A DNA stretch of 64,000 bases. Source: Streptomyces sp. NA02950. GTDB lineage: Bacteria > Actinomycetota > Actinomycetes > Streptomycetales > Streptomycetaceae. This document shows positions 16,414 to 39,712 of the stretch, piece by piece. The number at the start of each line of letters is the position of its first letter. Positions within the stretch are counted from its first letter, which is position 1. The translations under genes and the position numbers were made by a program. The notes beneath the pieces are model-generated. The model saw only the letters and a list, made by a program, of their open reading frames with translations, did no database searches and had not been told where the DNA came from. The stretch covers positions 8,524,001 to 8,588,000 of the forward strand of contig NZ_CP054916.1 in assembly GCF_013364155.1 (NCBI RefSeq), in the 5' to 3' direction.

Positions 16414-16886
16414 ACACCTCCGCAGCCGTCCCGGTCCCGGCCGGCGCGGCGGCCCCCGCGGCCGTCGAAGCGCCCGTCCTGGTCGCCGGGGGGATCTCCG
16501 ACTCGCACACCTGGAACCTGGTCTTCCTGCAACTGCTGCTGGAGGAACACGGCCACACCGTCGTCAACCTCGGCCCGTGTGTCCCCGAGGAGCTGCTGAT
16601 CTCCGAGGCGCTGGCCCGGCGGCCCGCGCTGATCGTGATCAGCAGTGTCAACGGCCACGGCTACCAGGACGGCATGCGCACCATCACCCGGCTGCGGGAA
16701 CACCCCGGTCTGGGCGGGCTGCCGGTGGTCATCGGCGGCAAGCTGGGCATCTCCGGCACGCTGAGCGCGGCGGAGCGGACCCGGCTCAGAGGCGCCGGAT
16801 ACACCGCGGTGTTCGACGACACCCCGGAGGGCGTCCGGTCCTTCGCCCGGCTGCTCGGCACGCTTCCGCAGCGGGCCCTGGTGTGA
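16410..16886 (+). CDS. vinH: Glutamate mutase small, B12-binding subunit (VinH-like)
   Basis: 158 residues, ATG at 16410. After an Ala/Pro-rich N-terminal tail of about 20 residues comes a flavodoxin-like cobalamin domain: GGISDSHTWN with D31 and H33 as the D-x-H pair that ligates cobalt, then ISSVNGHG and VVIGGKLGISG. The family motif is D-x-H-x-x-G; here the last position is N36. With the large subunit in the next gene it forms adenosylcobalamin-dependent glutamate mutase, which rearranges L-glutamate to (2S,3S)-3-methylaspartate, the precursor of the starter. It overlaps its partner by 4 bp (GTGA), fitting coupled translation of a stoichiometric complex. Confidence 0.88.
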   Translation: MNTSAAVPVPAGAAAPAAVEAPVLVAGGISDSHTWNLVFLQLLLEEHGHTVVNLGPCVPEELLISEALARRPALIVISSVNGHGYQDGMRTITRLREHPGLGGLPVVIGGKLGISGTLSAAERTRLRGAGYTAVFDDTPEGVRSFARLLGTLPQRALV

Positions 16887-18181
16887 CCGGCGGGGGGTTC
16901 GGCGCGTTCGTCCGCCGGGCTCACCGGGCCGGGGACCTCGTGGTGCAGCCCCGGATGGGGATGAGCGAACCGGCCCGGATGCGGGCCGGTCTGCTCGCCA
17001 CCAAGGCCGCCGCCGGAACCACCGTCGGCACCCTCACCATCGACAGCTACACCCGGGTCGGGGATCTGGAGTCGGCCGGACTCGCCCTGATGGAAGGGGT
17101 GTCGCTCAACGGCTACCCGATCGCCAGCCATGACCCGGACACCACCCGGGGCGTCCTGGAGGGCGCGTACGGCGAGGACTTCCCCGTCCAGGTCCGCCAC
17201 GGCTCGGCCGCCCCCATGGACATCTTCCGGGCGCTGACGGCCGTCGGCCTGGACGCCTCCGAAGGCGGACCCGTCTCGTACTGCCTGCCCTACGGTCGCA
17301 TCCCGCTGAGCGAGTCGGTGGCCAACTGGGCCCGCTCGACCGAGTTGTTCGCCCGGCTGCGGGAGGACGGCGGGCATCCGCATCTGGAGACCTTCGGCGG
17401 CTGTATGCTCGGCCAGCTCTGCCCGCCGAGTCTGCTGGTGGCCATCAGCGCGCTGGAAGCGCTGTTCTTCTACCGCCACGGACTGCGCAGCATTTCCGCC
17501 AGCTATGCCCAGCAGACCGATCACCGGCAGGACATCGAAGCGGTGGCCGCATTGCGCAGGCTCTGCGCCGAGTTGCTGCCGGACGCCGAATGGCATGTGG
17601 TCGTCTACGCCTACATGGGGCTCTATCCGGTCACCCCGGAAGGGGCCTACCGGCTGCTGGGCCGGGCGGCCGAACTGGCCGTGGTGTCGGGTTCCGAGCG
17701 GCTGATCGTGAAGACCGTCGCGGAATCCGTGCGCATTCCGACGGTGGAGGAGAACGTCAGCGCACTGGAATACGCGGCGACCGCGGCGGCCGCGGCACGC
17801 CGCACCGTGGCCCAGGTCCCCGCCGACACCGGATCACAGATCTACGCGGAGGCATCCGCACTGGTCACCGCCGTACTGAATCTGGCGGAGGACCTGGACC
17901 AGGCGATTCTGCTGGCGTTCCGCCGCGGTTATCTCGACGTTCCCTACTGTCTGCACCCGGACAACGCCGGGCGCAGCAGAAGCTATATCGACGCCGGGGG
18001 GCGGCTGCGCTGGGCGGACATCGGCGGAATGCCCCTGACCGGAATCGTTAACACCCGCGATTCCCGCACCATCACCTCCGGTGAACTGCTCGCTTCGCTG
18101 TCCTATGTCCGCCGGACGTTCGACCCGGAGACGCTCACGGCGCCGCCCGGCGGCAACGCCCTCGGCTCTAGGGGCGGTTAA
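16883..18181 (+). CDS. vinI: Glutamate mutase large, catalytic subunit (VinI-like)
   Basis: 432 residues from GTG at 16883, set by the 4-bp overlap with the small subunit. It has the TIM-barrel sequence features of the E subunit: QPRMGMSEPARM near the N-terminus, TLTIDSYTRVGD, LNGYPIASHD, the glutamate-site ASEGGPVSYCLPYGR, and ETFGGCMLGQLCPPSLLVA. At 432 residues it is somewhat shorter than the clostridial enzyme (about 480). It supplies 3-methylaspartate for the starter unit, so its presence implies a methyl branch next to the lactam nitrogen carbon. The gene closes the eight-gene operon; its TAA stop lies inside the promoter for PKS1. Confidence 0.9.
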   Translation: MTGGGFGAFVRRAHRAGDLVVQPRMGMSEPARMRAGLLATKAAAGTTVGTLTIDSYTRVGDLESAGLALMEGVSLNGYPIASHDPDTTRGVLEGAYGEDFPVQVRHGSAAPMDIFRALTAVGLDASEGGPVSYCLPYGRIPLSESVANWARSTELFARLREDGGHPHLETFGGCMLGQLCPPSLLVAISALEALFFYRHGLRSISASYAQQTDHRQDIEAVAALRRLCAELLPDAEWHVVVYAYMGLYPVTPEGAYRLLGRAAELAVVSGSERLIVKTVAESVRIPTVEENVSALEYAATAAAAARRTVAQVPADTGSQIYAEASALVTAVLNLAEDLDQAILLAFRRGYLDVPYCLHPDNAGRSRSYIDAGGRLRWADIGGMPLTGIVNTRDSRTITSGELLASLSYVRRTFDPETLTAPPGGNALGSRGG

Positions 18182-18213
18182 GGGTGGGGCCGCGGTACGG
18201 ACGTCTCTAGCGT
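18169..18213 (+). promoter_or_regulatory. Pathway promoter 4: direct repeat plus TAGCGT, driving PKS1-PKS2
   Basis: TAGGGG at 18169-18174 and TAAGGG at 18179-18184 (10-bp pitch), with TAGCGT at 18208-18213, 29 bp after the start of the second hexamer. It overlaps the end of vinI, so the PKS can be transcribed both by read-through from promoter 3 and from here. An expected start near 18220 gives a leader of about 40 nt. Confidence 0.75.
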
Positions 18214-18261
18214 GAGGAAAACGTGAGGAATAAAGCTGCCGGCCGAAAGTGAGATGCGTGG

Positions 18262-29016
<10,755 letters not shown>

Positions 29017-29102
29017 GCGACGCCGCCCAGCAACCAGGCCCGCCCGGCAATCAGGCGGCCGAGCCATCGGCGCCGCCACGCACTCAGGGAGCGACACAGA
29101 CC

Positions 29103-32100
29103 GTGGATACATCCGTCGAGCAGATCGTCGAGGCGCTGCGCGAGTCCTTGCTCGAGAACGAACGGCTCCGCAACCAGCACGCGAAGATCACCGCGGCGGC
29201 GGAGGAGCCCATCGCCGTCGTGGCGATGAGCTGCCGCTACCCCGGTGGCGTCAGCTCGCCCGAGCAGCTGTGGAACCTCGTCGACCACGGGGTGGACGCC
29301 GTCGGGGACTTCCCCGCCGACCGGGACTGGGACGTGGACGGCCTCTACGACCCGGACCCCGACACCCCCGGCAAGACCCATGTGCGCGAGGGCGGGTTCC
29401 TCTACGACGCACCGCGCTTCGACGCCGCGTTCTTCGGTATCTCGCCGCGCGAGGCCATCGCGATGGACCCGCAGCAGCGGCTGCTGCTGGAGACCTCCTG
29501 GGAGGTGTTCGAGCGGGCGGGCATCGATCCGCACACCGTACGCGGCAGCCGGACCGGGATCTTCGCGGGCGTCATGTACCACGACTACGGGAGCTGGCTC
29601 ACCGAGGTGCCCGAAGGCGTCGAGGGCTACCTCGGCAACGGCAACCTCGGCAGTGTCGCCTCCGGCCGGGTCTCCTACACCCTGGGCCTGGAGGGCCCCG
29701 CGGTCACCGTGGACACCGCCTGCTCGTCCTCGCTGGTCGCCCTGCACCTCGCGGTGCAGTCGCTGCGCCAGGGCGAATGCGGGCTCGCCCTGGCCGGCGG
29801 GGTCACGGTGATGTCCACCCCTGACACCTTCGTGGACTTCAGCCGTCAGCGCGGGCTCGCCCTGGACGGCCGCTGCAAGTCGTTCGCCGCGTCGGCCGAC
29901 GGCACCGGCTGGGGCGAGGGCGTCGGCATGCTGCTGCTGGAGCGGCTCTCCGACGCCACCCGCAACGGCCATCCGGTGCTCGCCCTGGTCCGGGGCAGCG
30001 CCACCAACCAGGACGGCGCCTCCAACGGACTGACCGCCCCCAACGGCCCGTCCCAGCAACGGGTGATCCGCCAGGCGCTCGCCAACGCCCGGCTCGCCGC
30101 CCACCAGGTGCACGCCGTCGAAGCACACGGCACCGGCACCCCGCTCGGCGACCCCATCGAGGCACAGGCCCTGCTGGCCACCTACGGCCAGGACCGGGCC
30201 GACGGCGAACCGCTGTGGCTGGGCTCGGTGAAGTCCAACATCGGCCACACCCAGGCGGCCGCGGGCGTGGCCGGGGTGATCAAGATGGTCATGGCGATGC
30301 GCCACGGCAGACTGCCCCGGACGCTCTTCGCGGAGGAACCCACCCCCCAGGTCGACTGGGCCTCCGGAGCCGTCGAACTGCTCAGCGAGGCACGTCAGTG
30401 GCCGCGCACCGCCGAACCCCGCCGGGCGGCGGTGTCCTCGTTCGGCATCAGCGGCACCAACGCCCATGTGATCGTGGAGGCCGCACCGGAGCCCGAACCC
30501 CGTGACCGGGAGCCCGCGTGGACCGGGCCGCTGCCGCTGGTGCTCTCCGGCAAGGGCGAACAGGGTCTGGCGGCCCAGGCGCGGCAGCTCCTCGGCCACC
30601 TCACCGACGCCCCCGTTCCGGACCTCGCCCACTCCCTGGCCACCACCCGCGCCGCACTCGACCACCGCGCCGTGGTCATCGGCGCCGACCCGGACACCCT
30701 GACCGCCGGGCTGACGGCCCTCGCCGAGGGCACCGCCGTACCCCAGCTCGTCCAGGGCGTCCCCGGCGACCTCTCCCGTATCGCCTTCGTCTTCCCCGGA
30801 CAGGGCTCGCAGTGGACCGGCATGGCCGCCGAACTGCTCGACGGCTCACCCGTGTTCGCCGCGAAGATGGCCGAGTGCGCCGAAGCGCTCGCCCCCGTCG
30901 TCGACTGGGATCTGCTGGAGACCGTCCGCGGTGCCCGGCCGCTGGACCGGGTGGACGTGGTCCAGCCCGTGCTCTGGGCCGTCATGGTGTCGATGGCCGA
31001 GCTGTGGCGCTCGCACGGAGTGCGGCCCGCCGCCGTGATCGGCCACTCCCAGGGCGAGATCGCCGCCGCGTGCGTGGCCGGGGCGCTCTCCCTGGCCGAC
31101 GGCGCCCGGGTGGTGGCACTGCGCAGCCTCGCCATCGCCGAGGAGCTGTCGGCGCGCGGCGGCATGATGTCGGTGGCGCTCCCGGAGGAGCGGGCCCGCG
31201 AATGGCTCGCCCCGTACGAGGGCCGGATCTCGCTGGCCGCCGTCAACGGCGCCTCCTCCGTGGTCCTCTCCGGTGACGCCGACGCCCTCGACGAACTGCG
31301 CGACGCCCTGGTGGCCGACGGCGCCCGCGCCAAACGGCTCCCCGTGGACTACGCCTCGCACGCCGCCCAGGTCGAGTCGATCCGCGAACGGCTGCTGACC
31401 GAGCTCGCCGGGGTCCGGGGCCGCACCGCCGAGGTGCCGTTCTACTCCACCGTCACCGGCGCGCTCCACCACACCGAGGACCTCGACGCCACGTACTGGT
31501 ACACCAATCTGCGGCAGAGCGTGCTCTTCGAGCCCACCACCCGGGTGCTGCTGGGCGCCGGTTACGGTGTGTTCGTCGAATGCAGCCCGCACCCGGTGCT
31601 GCTGCACAGCATCGAGGAGACCGCCGACGCCGCCGGGCGCGAGGTGGTCGGCGTCGGCTCACTGCGCCGTGACGACGGCGGCCCGGACCGCTTCCTCGCC
31701 TCCCTCGCCGAGGCGTTCACCCAGGGGGTGCCGGTCGACTGGCGCCCGGTCTTCGACGGTCTGCCGGTGCGCCGGGCCGAGCTTCCGACCTACGCCTTCC
31801 AGCGAGAGCGCTACTGGCTCGGCCGCTCCCCGGCGGCCGGTGATGTCACCGCCGCGGGATTGTCGGCCACCGGACACCCTCTGCTCGGCGCCGCCGTACC
31901 GGTGGCCGGGGGCGGCACCCTGTTCACCGGCCGGCTGTCCACCGCCACCGCCCCCTGGCTCGCCGACCACGCCGTCGGCGGCACACCGCTGCTGCCCGGT
32001 ACCGCGCTCGTCGAACTGGCCATCAGCGCCGGGTACGGCCTCGGCTGCGGACGGGTCGCCGAACTCACCCTCGAAGCACCCCTGACCCTGCCCGAACGCG

Positions 32101-35100
32101 GCGCGGTCCGGCTCCAGCTCCATGTGGCGGATCCCGACGGGACCGGACGGCGCGCCCTGACCGTGCACTCCCGGCCCGACGGCGACGACGACGCCCCCTG
32201 GGCGCGCAACGCCTCCGGACTGCTGGAACCGGACACCGCGGGGGAGGAGTTCGACCTCGCCGCCTGGCCGCCCGCGGGCGCCACCGCCGTCGCCGTGGAG
32301 GACGCGTACGACCGGCTCGCCGGACAGGGCTACACCTACGGCCCCGCGTTCCAGGGGCTGCGCGCCGCCTGGCGGCGCGGTGACGAACTCTTCGCCGAGG
32401 TCGAACTCCCCGTGGAGGAAGGCCGGTTCGGTCTGCACCCCGCCCTGTTCGACGCGGCCCTGCACGCCGCCGCGCTCGACGACGCCGACGACGGCCCGGC
32501 CCACCTCCCCTTCGTGTGGAACGGCGTCTCCCTCGCCGCCACCGGCGCCACCGCGCTGCGGGTCCGTATCGCACCGGGCGGGGGCGAGGACACCCTGACC
32601 CTCCAGCTCGCGGACACCACCGGCGCCCCGGTGGCCTCCGTGGAAGGGCTGGTCTCCCGCGCCGTGGACACCGGCGCGCTGGCCGCGGCGACGGCCCGCA
32701 CGGACGACCTCTTCCGGCTCGCGTGGCCCGCGCTGCCGGTGGCGGAGCGGACCACGGCGGACCACACGGTGTTCGGTGAGCACCTTCTCGGCACCTCCGG
32801 CCCGCTGCCCGCGTACACCGTCCTTCCCCTGACCGGAACCCCCGGCCACGACGCGGACACCGAGCCCGGCGCGGACCCCGTCACCGGCACCCGGGACGCC
32901 ACCGGCCGGGTGCTCGCGGCACTGCGCCAGTGGCTGGACAGCGACCGCACCGACGGCTCCCGGCTGCTGGTGCTCACCCACGGGGCCGTGGCCGTGACCG
33001 GCGACGACACGGTGACCGACCTCGCGGGCGCCGCCGTGTGGGGGCTGGTCCGGGCCGCCCAGGCCGAACACCCCGACCGGTTCGTGCTCGTCGACGCGGA
33101 CACCACCCCCGAGGAGGCGGTGACGGCCGCCGCGTCCAGTGGTGAGCCCCAACTCGCCCTGCGCCACGGCACCGTCCACGTCCCCCGGATGACACGGGCG
33201 CGGCACACCCCCGCCACCCCCGCCACCCCCGCCTTCGACCCTGACGGCACCGTTCTGATCACCGGTGGCACCGGGGTGCTCGGCTGCCTCCTCGCCCGCC
33301 ACCTCGTCGACACCCACGGGGTGCGCCACATGATCCTCGCCGGCCGTGGCGGCACCGCGGCGGAGGACCTCGGCGACCTCGACGCGGAGATCACCGTCGT
33401 CCGGTGCGACGCCGCCGACCCCGGTCAACTCGCCGCGCTGCTCGCCGATGTGCCCGCCGAGCACCCGCTGACCGCGGTGGTGCACCTGGCCGGTGTCCTG
33501 GACGACGGCCTGGTCACCGATCTCACCCCGGACCGGCTCGACGCGGTGCTGCGTCCCAAGGTGGACGCGGCCTGGCAGTTGCACCGCCTCACCGAGGAGC
33601 TCGGCCTCTCCGCCTTCGTGCTCTTCTCCTCCGCCGCGGGCACCGTCGACGGCGCCGGACAGTCCGGCTACGCCGCGGCCAACGCCTTCCTCGACGGGCT
33701 GGCCCACCACCGGCGCGCCCGCGGTCTGCCCGCCGTCTCCCTCGCCTGGGGATTCTGGGAGCGGCGCACCGGCCTGACCGCCCATCTGACCGACGCCGAC
33801 GTCGAGCGCATGGCCCGCTCCGGGGTCCGTCCGCTGGCCACCGAGGACGGCCTCGCACTGTTCGACACCGCGCTGGCCACCGAGGAGGCGTTTCTGCTCC
33901 CGATCGGCCTCGATCTGCCCGCGCTGCGCCGGGCCGCCGTCCTGCCGCCCCCGCTGCGCGGCCTGGTGCCCGCACCGGCCCGGCGGACGGCCGCGGGCCG
34001 CGCGGAGCCCGGCGCGCTCACGGACCGGCTGGCCGGGCTGGCCCCGGCCGAACGCGACGCCGTCCTCCTCGAGCTCGTCCGCACCCATGTGGCAGCCGTC
34101 CTCGGCCACGGCCCGGACATGGTCCTCGACCCGCGCCGCGCCTTCCGCGAGGCGGGCTTCGACTCGCTCACCGCCGTCGAGCTGCGCAACCGGCTCGGCA
34201 CCGCCGTCGGCCTCCGGCTCCCGGCCACCCTCGTCTTCGACTACCCCGACGCCCACGCCCTCGTCGGTCACCTCAGGACCGAACTCCTCGGCCCCGACGC
34301 GGAGGCGACGGCCACCGCACCGGCCGCCGCCACCGCGGCGCACGACGAGCCGGTCGCCATCGTCGGGATGAGCTGCCGCTACCCCGGCGGGGTCAGCACC
34401 CCCGAGGAGCTGTGGCGGCTGCTGGCCGACGGCGGTGATGCCATCGCACCCTTCCCCACCGACCGCGGCTGGGACGAGGACCTCTACGACCCCGAGCCGG
34501 GAAAACCTGGCCGGTGCTCCACCCGCGAGGGCGGATTCCTCTACGACGCCGCCGACTTCGACGGCGACTTCTTCGGTATCTCCCCGCGCGAGGCACTGGC
34601 GATGGACCCCCAGCAGCGGCTGCTGCTGGAAACGTCCTGGGAGGCGCTGGAGCGCGCCGGAATCGACCCCCGATCGGTGCGCGGCAGCCGCACCGGCGTG
34701 TTCACCGGCATCATGTACCACGACTACGGCAGCAGGCTCCGCAATGCGCCCGAGGCGGTACGCGACTACCTGGGCAACGGCAGCCTCGGCAGCGTCGCCT
34801 CCGGCCGGGTGGCCTACACCCTGGGCCTGGAGGGGCCGACCCTCACCGTCGACACCGCCTGCTCCTCCTCGCTGGTGGCGCTGCATCTGGCGGCCCAGGC
34901 GCTGCGGCAGGGGGAGTGCGAACTCGCCCTGGCGGGCGGCGCCTCCGTGATGTCCACCAGTGACACGTTCGTGGACTTCAGCAGGCAGCGCAACCTCGCC
35001 GCGGACGGCCGGGCCAAGTCCTTCGCGGACGGCGCCGACGGCACCGCGCTCTCCGAGGGCGTGGGCATCCTGCTGCTGGAGCGGCTGTCGGACGCGCGCC

Positions 35101-38100
35101 GCCACGGTCATGAGGTGCTGGCCGTGATCCGTGGCTCGGCCGTCAACCAGGACGGCGCGTCCAACGGGCTGACCGCGCCCAACGGCCCGTCGCAGCAGCG
35201 GGTGATCCGTGCCGCGCTGGCCGGTGCGCGGCTGACCACGGCCGATGTCGACGCGGTGGAGGCACACGGCACCGGCACCACGCTCGGCGATCCGATCGAG
35301 GCGCAGGCGCTGCTGGCCACGTACGGCCAGGGCCGCGACCCCGAACGGCCGCTGTGGCTGGGCTCGGTGAAGTCCAATATCGGCCACACCCAGGCCGCCG
35401 CCGGTGTCGCGGGCGTCATCAAGATGGTGATGGCGATGCGCCACGCCACGTTGCCGCGGACGCTCCATGTCGACGAGCCGTCCCGACAGGTGGACTGGAC
35501 GGCGGGGGAGGTGCGGCTGCTGACCGAGGAGCGGGCGTGGCCCGAGACCGGCCGTCCGCGCCGCGCCGCGGTGTCCTCCTTCGGTATCAGTGGCACCAAC
35601 GCCCACGCCATCCTCGAACAGGCCCCCGCCGACGAGCCGGAGGACACCACCCCGCCGCGGACTTCCCCGCCCCTGCTGCCCGTCCTGGTGTCCGGCGCCA
35701 CCCCCGAGGCCCTGGCCGCCCAGGCCGACCGGCTGCGCACCCTCGAGGACATCTCCGTCCCCGATCTCGCCCACTCCCTCGCCACCGGCCGCGCCGCCCT
35801 CACCCACGGCGGCGCCGTGATCGCCCGCGACCGCGATGAACTGGCCGCCGGGCTCACCGCGCTGGCCACCGGTGCCACCGCCGACACCGTCGTCCGCGGC
35901 AAACAGGGCGCCGGACGGCTCGCGTTCCTCTTCACCGGGCAGGGCGCCCAGCGCCCCGGTGCGGGACAGGAGCTGGCCACCGCCTTCCCGGTGTACCGGC
36001 AGGCGCTGGACGAGGTCTGCGACCGGCTCGACGCCCATCTGGACCGGCCGCTGCGCGAGGTGATGTTCGCCGGACCGGACGCCCCCGAGGCCGCGCTGCT
36101 GGACCGTACGCAGTACACCCAGTGCGCCCTGTTCGCCGTCGGGACGGCGCTGTTCCGGCTCCTGGAGTCGTGGGGCGTCCGGCCGGACCACCTCGCCGGA
36201 CACTCCATCGGCGAGCTGACCGCCGCGCATGTCGCGGGCGTCCTCACCCTGGACGACGCCGCCCGGCTGGTGGCCGCCCGCGGCCGGCTGATGCAGGGCC
36301 TGCCCGCCGGTGGCGCCATGCTCGCGATCGACGCCACTGAGGAGGAGGTGATCCCGCGGCTGGGCCCGGAGGTGGGCATCGCCGCAGTCAACGGCCCCAC
36401 CGCCGTGGTGGTGTCCGGCACCGAGGCCGCGGTGGCCGCCGTCGAGGCCGCCTTCGAGGGCCGCAGGACCAAGCGGCTGAAGGTCAGCCACGCCTTCCAC
36501 TCACCGCTGATGGACCCGATGCTGGAGGAGTTCGAGGCGGTGGCGCGGGAGCTGCGGTTCGCCCCGCCCGCCATTCCGATCGTGTCCAACCTCACCGGCC
36601 GGCCGGCCGACCCGGACGAGCTGACCTCCCCCGCGTACTGGGTGCGCCACGTCCGGGAGGCCGTACGGTTCGCCGACGGCATCCGGACCCTGGAGGACGA
36701 GGGCGTACGCACCTTCCTCGAACTGGGCCCCGACGCCGTGCTCGCCACCATGGGCACCCACTGCCTCGCCGACGCCGAGCGCTCCGTCCTCGTCCCCGCG
36801 CTGCGCCGCGACCGGGACGAGCAGGTCGCCCTCGCCACCGCGCTGGCCACCCTCCAGGTCCGCGGTGTTCCGGTCGACTGGCGGCGGGCCTGGGCCGGAA
36901 CCGGTGTCCGCCGTGTCCCGCTGCCCACCTACGCCTTCCAGCGGCGGCGCCTGTGGCTGGACGACGGCCCGTCGGGCCCGGCCGACGCGGGCGGACTCGG
37001 CCAGACACCGGCCGGACACCCGCTGCTCGGCGCGGCCCTCGGCCTCGCGGACAGCGACACCCTCGCCCTCACCGGACGGCTGTCCCTGAGCACCCACCCC
37101 TGGCTGGCCGGCCATGCCGTCGCCGGGGTGGTACTGCTGCCCGGCAGCGCCTTCGTCGAGCTGGCCGTCCAGGCGGGCGACCGGGTCGGCTGCCCGCGTA
37201 TCGACGAACTGACCATCGAACGCCCGCTGGTCCTGCCCGAGCGGGGTGCGGTGCTGCTCCAGGTGGTGGCGGGCGCCCCGGATGACTCCGGGCAGCGGCG
37301 GCTCACCGTCCACGCCCGCCCCGAGGTCGGCACACCCGCCTGGACCCGGCACGCCACCGGTGTGCTCGCACCGTCCGACGCGCCCGAGCCCGCCGCCCTG
37401 GAGGCATGGCCCCCGGCCGGTGCCCGGCCCGTCGACCTCAGCGGCACCTACGACCACCTCGCCGCACAGGGCTACGGCTACGGCCCGCTCTTCCGCTGCC
37501 TGCGCACCGCGTGGCGGGTCGGCGAGGAGGTCTGCGCGGAGCTGGCGCTGCCAGAGTCCGCCGCCACCGGCGGTTTCGGACTCCACCCGGCGCTGCTGGA
37601 CTCCGCCCTGCACGCCATCGACCTGCTGGACGGCCAGGACCCGACCGTGATGACACTTCCGTTCGCCTGGGAAGGGGTCTCGCTGTACGCGGCGGGCGCC
37701 TCCGCCGTACGGCTGCGGCTCACCCCCGACGGCCCCGAGCGGATGACCCTGCGGCTGTTCGACGGTGCGGGCGCCCCGGTCGCCGAGGTGTCCTCGCTCC
37801 GTATCCGCCAGGTCACCGCCGAGCAGCTGGCCGCGGCGGCCCCGGACACCGGCGATCTGTACGAGGTGCGCTGGGAGCCGGTGACGCTGTCCGAAGGCGT
37901 TGATCGCGCCCAGCCGGCCCCGGAGGTGGTGCGTTTCACCCCGCGCGCCGAGGACACAGCGTCCGCCGCCGGGCTCGCCACCACGCTCGACGTCCTCGCC
38001 ACGCTCCACAAGCGCCTCGCCCACGACGGCCACGCGACCGGGCGGCTGGTGGTGGTCACCACGGGAGCGGTCGGGGTGGCCGGTCCGCCCGACCCGGCCC

Positions 38101-39647
38101 AGGCCGCCGTCTGGGGACTGGTGCGTTCCGCCGCCGTCGAGTACCCCGGCCGGCTGGTCCTCGTCGACCTCGACGACGACCCCGCCTCCGAGGAGCGGCT
38201 CACCGCCGCGGTGGCCACCGGGGAGCCCGAGCTCGCGCTGCGGGCGGGAGACGTGTACGCACCCCGGCTGGCCGAGGCCGTCCCCGCGGGCGCGTTCCCG
38301 GAGCTCGACCCCGAGGGCACGGTCCTGATCACCGGTGGCACCGGCACCCTGGGCCGGCTGATCGCCGCCCATCTGGTCACCGTCCACCGGGTCCGCCATC
38401 TGGTGCTGTGCAGCCGCGGCGGTGACCCGGGGGACCTCGGCGAACTGACCGGGCTCGGAGCCACCGTCACCGTGGCCGCCTGCGACGCGTCCGACCGCGA
38501 GGCGCTGGCCGCCCTGCTCACCGGGATACCGGACGCGCATCCGCTGACCGCGGTGGTGCACGCCGCCGGAGTGCTCGACGACGCGCTGCTCTCGGCGCTC
38601 ACCCCCGAGCGGGTCGAGGCGGTCTGGCGGTCCAAGGCGGACGCCGCGTGGCATCTGCACGAGCTGACCCAGGACCTCGACCTGGCGGCCTTCGTCCTGT
38701 TCTCGTCGGCGGCGGGCACCCTGGGCGCGGCCGGGCAGGGCAACTACGCGGCCGCCAATGCCTTCCTCGACGCCCTCGCCTCCCACCGCCGGGCCTCCGG
38801 ACTGCCCGCCCTCTCCCTGGGCTGGGGGCTGTGGGACACCGACTCGGGCATGGCGGGCGGGCTCGGCACGTCCGAGCTGCGCCGACTGGCCCGGGACGGT
38901 ATCGAACCGCTGCCGGTGGACCGCGCGCTGGCGCTCTTCGACCGGGCGCTCGACGCGCGGCCGGCCGCCCTGCTGCCGGTGCGGGTCCGGGCCACCGAGG
39001 ACGCTCCGCCGCTGGTCCGCGGGCTGGTGCCGACGCCCGCCCGGCGCACCGTGCGGATCGCCCCCGTGGCGGTCGCCGAGAGCGGACCGCGGGGGCCCGA
39101 GGCGCTGACCGAGCGGCTGGCCGCGCTGTCGCCCGCCGATGCCCGGCTGCTGCTGGTGGAGACCGTCCGCGGCCATGTCGCCGGGGTGCTCGGCCACGGC
39201 GGTGCCGAAGCGGTGGACCCGGAGCGTCCCTTCGGTGAGCTGGGCGTGGACTCGCTGGCCGCGCTGGAGCTGCGCAACCGGCTCGGCGCGGACACCGGAC
39301 TGCGGCTGTCGACCACCCTGACCTTCGACCACCCCAACCCCGGAGCCATCGCGGATCTGCTCTTCGCCGAACTGGTCGGCGACACCGCTGACGGGGCCGG
39401 GGCCGGGCAGGACGCCGAGGCCGAGGTGATCCGCATGGAGGCGGTGCTCGACACCGCGACGGTGGACGAGGAGACCCGGGCCCGGGTGGCCATGCGGCTG
39501 CGGGCTCTCACCGCGAAGTGGACCGGCACGGGGGAGTGGGACACCGGCGGGGACACCGATGAGGTCGAGGACGGGCCCGGTCTGGAATCGGCCACGGCCG
39601 ACGAGCTGTTCGGCATCCTCGACGACGAGCTCGGCAGCTTCAACTGA
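29103..39647 (+). CDS. Type I PKS 2: module 3 (KS-AT-DH-KR-ACP, methylmalonyl), module 4 (KS-AT-DH-KR-ACP)
   Basis: 3514 residues from GTG at 29103, chosen because AGGGAG precedes it and [15 protein letters not shown] begins the coiled-coil docking helix directly; the longer open frame overlapping PKS1 is rejected. Module 3: KS C207; AT with GHSQGE (S649) and YASH (750), the methylmalonyl signature; DH H956 ([10 protein letters not shown]) and D1117; KR from about 1382 with LDD and Y1523 (in QSGYAAAN); ACP S1688. Module 4: KS C1920; AT S2368 with HAFH at 2463, malonyl; DH H2671 ([10 protein letters not shown]) and D2833; KR from about 3073 with LDD and Y3215; ACP S3384. There is no ER, so CH=C(CH3) then CH=CH are added. 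The C-terminal helices ending [15 protein letters not shown] are a standard docking domain for PKS3. Confidence 0.93.
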   Translation: MDTSVEQIVEALRESLLENERLRNQHAKITAAAEEPIAVVAMSCRYPGGVSSPEQLWNLVDHGVDAVGDFPADRDWDVDGLYDPDPDTPGKTHVREGGFLYDAPRFDAAFFGISPREAIAMDPQQRLLLETSWEVFERAGIDPHTVRGSRTGIFAGVMYHDYGSWLTEVPEGVEGYLGNGNLGSVASGRVSYTLGLEGPAVTVDTACSSSLVALHLAVQSLRQGECGLALAGGVTVMSTPDTFVDFSRQRGLALDGRCKSFAASADGTGWGEGVGMLLLERLSDATRNGHPVLALVRGSATNQDGASNGLTAPNGPSQQRVIRQALANARLAAHQVHAVEAHGTGTPLGDPIEAQALLATYGQDRADGEPLWLGSVKSNIGHTQAAAGVAGVIKMVMAMRHGRLPRTLFAEEPTPQVDWASGAVELLSEARQWPRTAEPRRAAVSSFGISGTNAHVIVEAAPEPEPRDREPAWTGPLPLVLSGKGEQGLAAQARQLLGHLTDAPVPDLAHSLATTRAALDHRAVVIGADPDTLTAGLTALAEGTAVPQLVQGVPGDLSRIAFVFPGQGSQWTGMAAELLDGSPVFAAKMAECAEALAPVVDWDLLETVRGARPLDRVDVVQPVLWAVMVSMAELWRSHGVRPAAVIGHSQGEIAAACVAGALSLADGARVVALRSLAIAEELSARGGMMSVALPEERAREWLAPYEGRISLAAVNGASSVVLSGDADALDELRDALVADGARAKRLPVDYASHAAQVESIRERLLTELAGVRGRTAEVPFYSTVTGALHHTEDLDATYWYTNLRQSVLFEPTTRVLLGAGYGVFVECSPHPVLLHSIEETADAAGREVVGVGSLRRDDGGPDRFLASLAEAFTQGVPVDWRPVFDGLPVRRAELPTYAFQRERYWLGRSPAAGDVTAAGLSATGHPLLGAAVPVAGGGTLFTGRLSTATAPWLADHAVGGTPLLPGTALVELAISAGYGLGCGRVAELTLEAPLTLPERGAVRLQLHVADPDGTGRRALTVHSRPDGDDDAPWARNASGLLEPDTAGEEFDLAAWPPAGATAVAVEDAYDRLAGQGYTYGPAFQGLRAAWRRGDELFAEVELPVEEGRFGLHPALFDAALHAAALDDADDGPAHLPFVWNGVSLAATGATALRVRIAPGGGEDTLTLQLADTTGAPVASVEGLVSRAVDTGALAAATARTDDLFRLAWPALPVAERTTADHTVFGEHLLGTSGPLPAYTVLPLTGTPGHDADTEPGADPVTGTRDATGRVLAALRQWLDSDRTDGSRLLVLTHGAVAVTGDDTVTDLAGAAVWGLVRAAQAEHPDRFVLVDADTTPEEAVTAAASSGEPQLALRHGTVHVPRMTRARHTPATPATPAFDPDGTVLITGGTGVLGCLLARHLVDTHGVRHMILAGRGGTAAEDLGDLDAEITVVRCDAADPGQLAALLADVPAEHPLTAVVHLAGVLDDGLVTDLTPDRLDAVLRPKVDAAWQLHRLTEELGLSAFVLFSSAAGTVDGAGQSGYAAANAFLDGLAHHRRARGLPAVSLAWGFWERRTGLTAHLTDADVERMARSGVRPLATEDGLALFDTALATEEAFLLPIGLDLPALRRAAVLPPPLRGLVPAPARRTAAGRAEPGALTDRLAGLAPAERDAVLLELVRTHVAAVLGHGPDMVLDPRRAFREAGFDSLTAVELRNRLGTAVGLRLPATLVFDYPDAHALVGHLRTELLGPDAEATATAPAAATAAHDEPVAIVGMSCRYPGGVSTPEELWRLLADGGDAIAPFPTDRGWDEDLYDPEPGKPGRCSTREGGFLYDAADFDGDFFGISPREALAMDPQQRLLLETSWEALERAGIDPRSVRGSRTGVFTGIMYHDYGSRLRNAPEAVRDYLGNGSLGSVASGRVAYTLGLEGPTLTVDTACSSSLVALHLAAQALRQGECELALAGGASVMSTSDTFVDFSRQRNLAADGRAKSFADGADGTALSEGVGILLLERLSDARRHGHEVLAVIRGSAVNQDGASNGLTAPNGPSQQRVIRAALAGARLTTADVDAVEAHGTGTTLGDPIEAQALLATYGQGRDPERPLWLGSVKSNIGHTQAAAGVAGVIKMVMAMRHATLPRTLHVDEPSRQVDWTAGEVRLLTEERAWPETGRPRRAAVSSFGISGTNAHAILEQAPADEPEDTTPPRTSPPLLPVLVSGATPEALAAQADRLRTLEDISVPDLAHSLATGRAALTHGGAVIARDRDELAAGLTALATGATADTVVRGKQGAGRLAFLFTGQGAQRPGAGQELATAFPVYRQALDEVCDRLDAHLDRPLREVMFAGPDAPEAALLDRTQYTQCALFAVGTALFRLLESWGVRPDHLAGHSIGELTAAHVAGVLTLDDAARLVAARGRLMQGLPAGGAMLAIDATEEEVIPRLGPEVGIAAVNGPTAVVVSGTEAAVAAVEAAFEGRRTKRLKVSHAFHSPLMDPMLEEFEAVARELRFAPPAIPIVSNLTGRPADPDELTSPAYWVRHVREAVRFADGIRTLEDEGVRTFLELGPDAVLATMGTHCLADAERSVLVPALRRDRDEQVALATALATLQVRGVPVDWRRAWAGTGVRRVPLPTYAFQRRRLWLDDGPSGPADAGGLGQTPAGHPLLGAALGLADSDTLALTGRLSLSTHPWLAGHAVAGVVLLPGSAFVELAVQAGDRVGCPRIDELTIERPLVLPERGAVLLQVVAGAPDDSGQRRLTVHARPEVGTPAWTRHATGVLAPSDAPEPAALEAWPPAGARPVDLSGTYDHLAAQGYGYGPLFRCLRTAWRVGEEVCAELALPESAATGGFGLHPALLDSALHAIDLLDGQDPTVMTLPFAWEGVSLYAAGASAVRLRLTPDGPERMTLRLFDGAGAPVAEVSSLRIRQVTAEQLAAAAPDTGDLYEVRWEPVTLSEGVDRAQPAPEVVRFTPRAEDTASAAGLATTLDVLATLHKRLAHDGHATGRLVVVTTGAVGVAGPPDPAQAAVWGLVRSAAVEYPGRLVLVDLDDDPASEERLTAAVATGEPELALRAGDVYAPRLAEAVPAGAFPELDPEGTVLITGGTGTLGRLIAAHLVTVHRVRHLVLCSRGGDPGDLGELTGLGATVTVAACDASDREALAALLTGIPDAHPLTAVVHAAGVLDDALLSALTPERVEAVWRSKADAAWHLHELTQDLDLAAFVLFSSAAGTLGAAGQGNYAAANAFLDALASHRRASGLPALSLGWGLWDTDSGMAGGLGTSELRRLARDGIEPLPVDRALALFDRALDARPAALLPVRVRATEDAPPLVRGLVPTPARRTVRIAPVAVAESGPRGPEALTERLAALSPADARLLLVETVRGHVAGVLGHGGAEAVDPERPFGELGVDSLAALELRNRLGADTGLRLSTTLTFDHPNPGAIADLLFAELVGDTADGAGAGQDAEAEVIRMEAVLDTATVDEETRARVAMRLRALTAKWTGTGEWDTGGDTDEVEDGPGLESATADELFGILDDELGSFN
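35076..35377 (+). repeat. Copy 1 of a 302-bp exact repeat inside KS4
   Basis: Identical base for base to 54500-54801 in KS7 of PKS5 (constant offset 19424). It covers the KS region containing EAHGTGT and part of the KSNIGH block. Even silent positions match, unlike other KS pairs in the window, so recent gene conversion or segmental duplication is likely. Confidence 0.85.
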
Positions 39648-39652
39648 GCGCC

Positions 39653-39688
39653 GGCGGGGCGTCCCGGCCCGCCGGGACGCCCCCCGCC
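39653..39688 (+). terminator. Terminator hairpin after PKS2
   Basis: An inverted repeat with GGCGGGGCGTCCCGG at 39653-39667 pairing with 39672-39688 (two unpaired C) around a 4-nt loop, starting 6 bp after the PKS2 stop. It probably ends the PKS1-PKS2 transcript. Confidence 0.75.
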
Positions 39689-39712
39689 ACCTGTGACGAG
39701 CGCATGAGAAGA

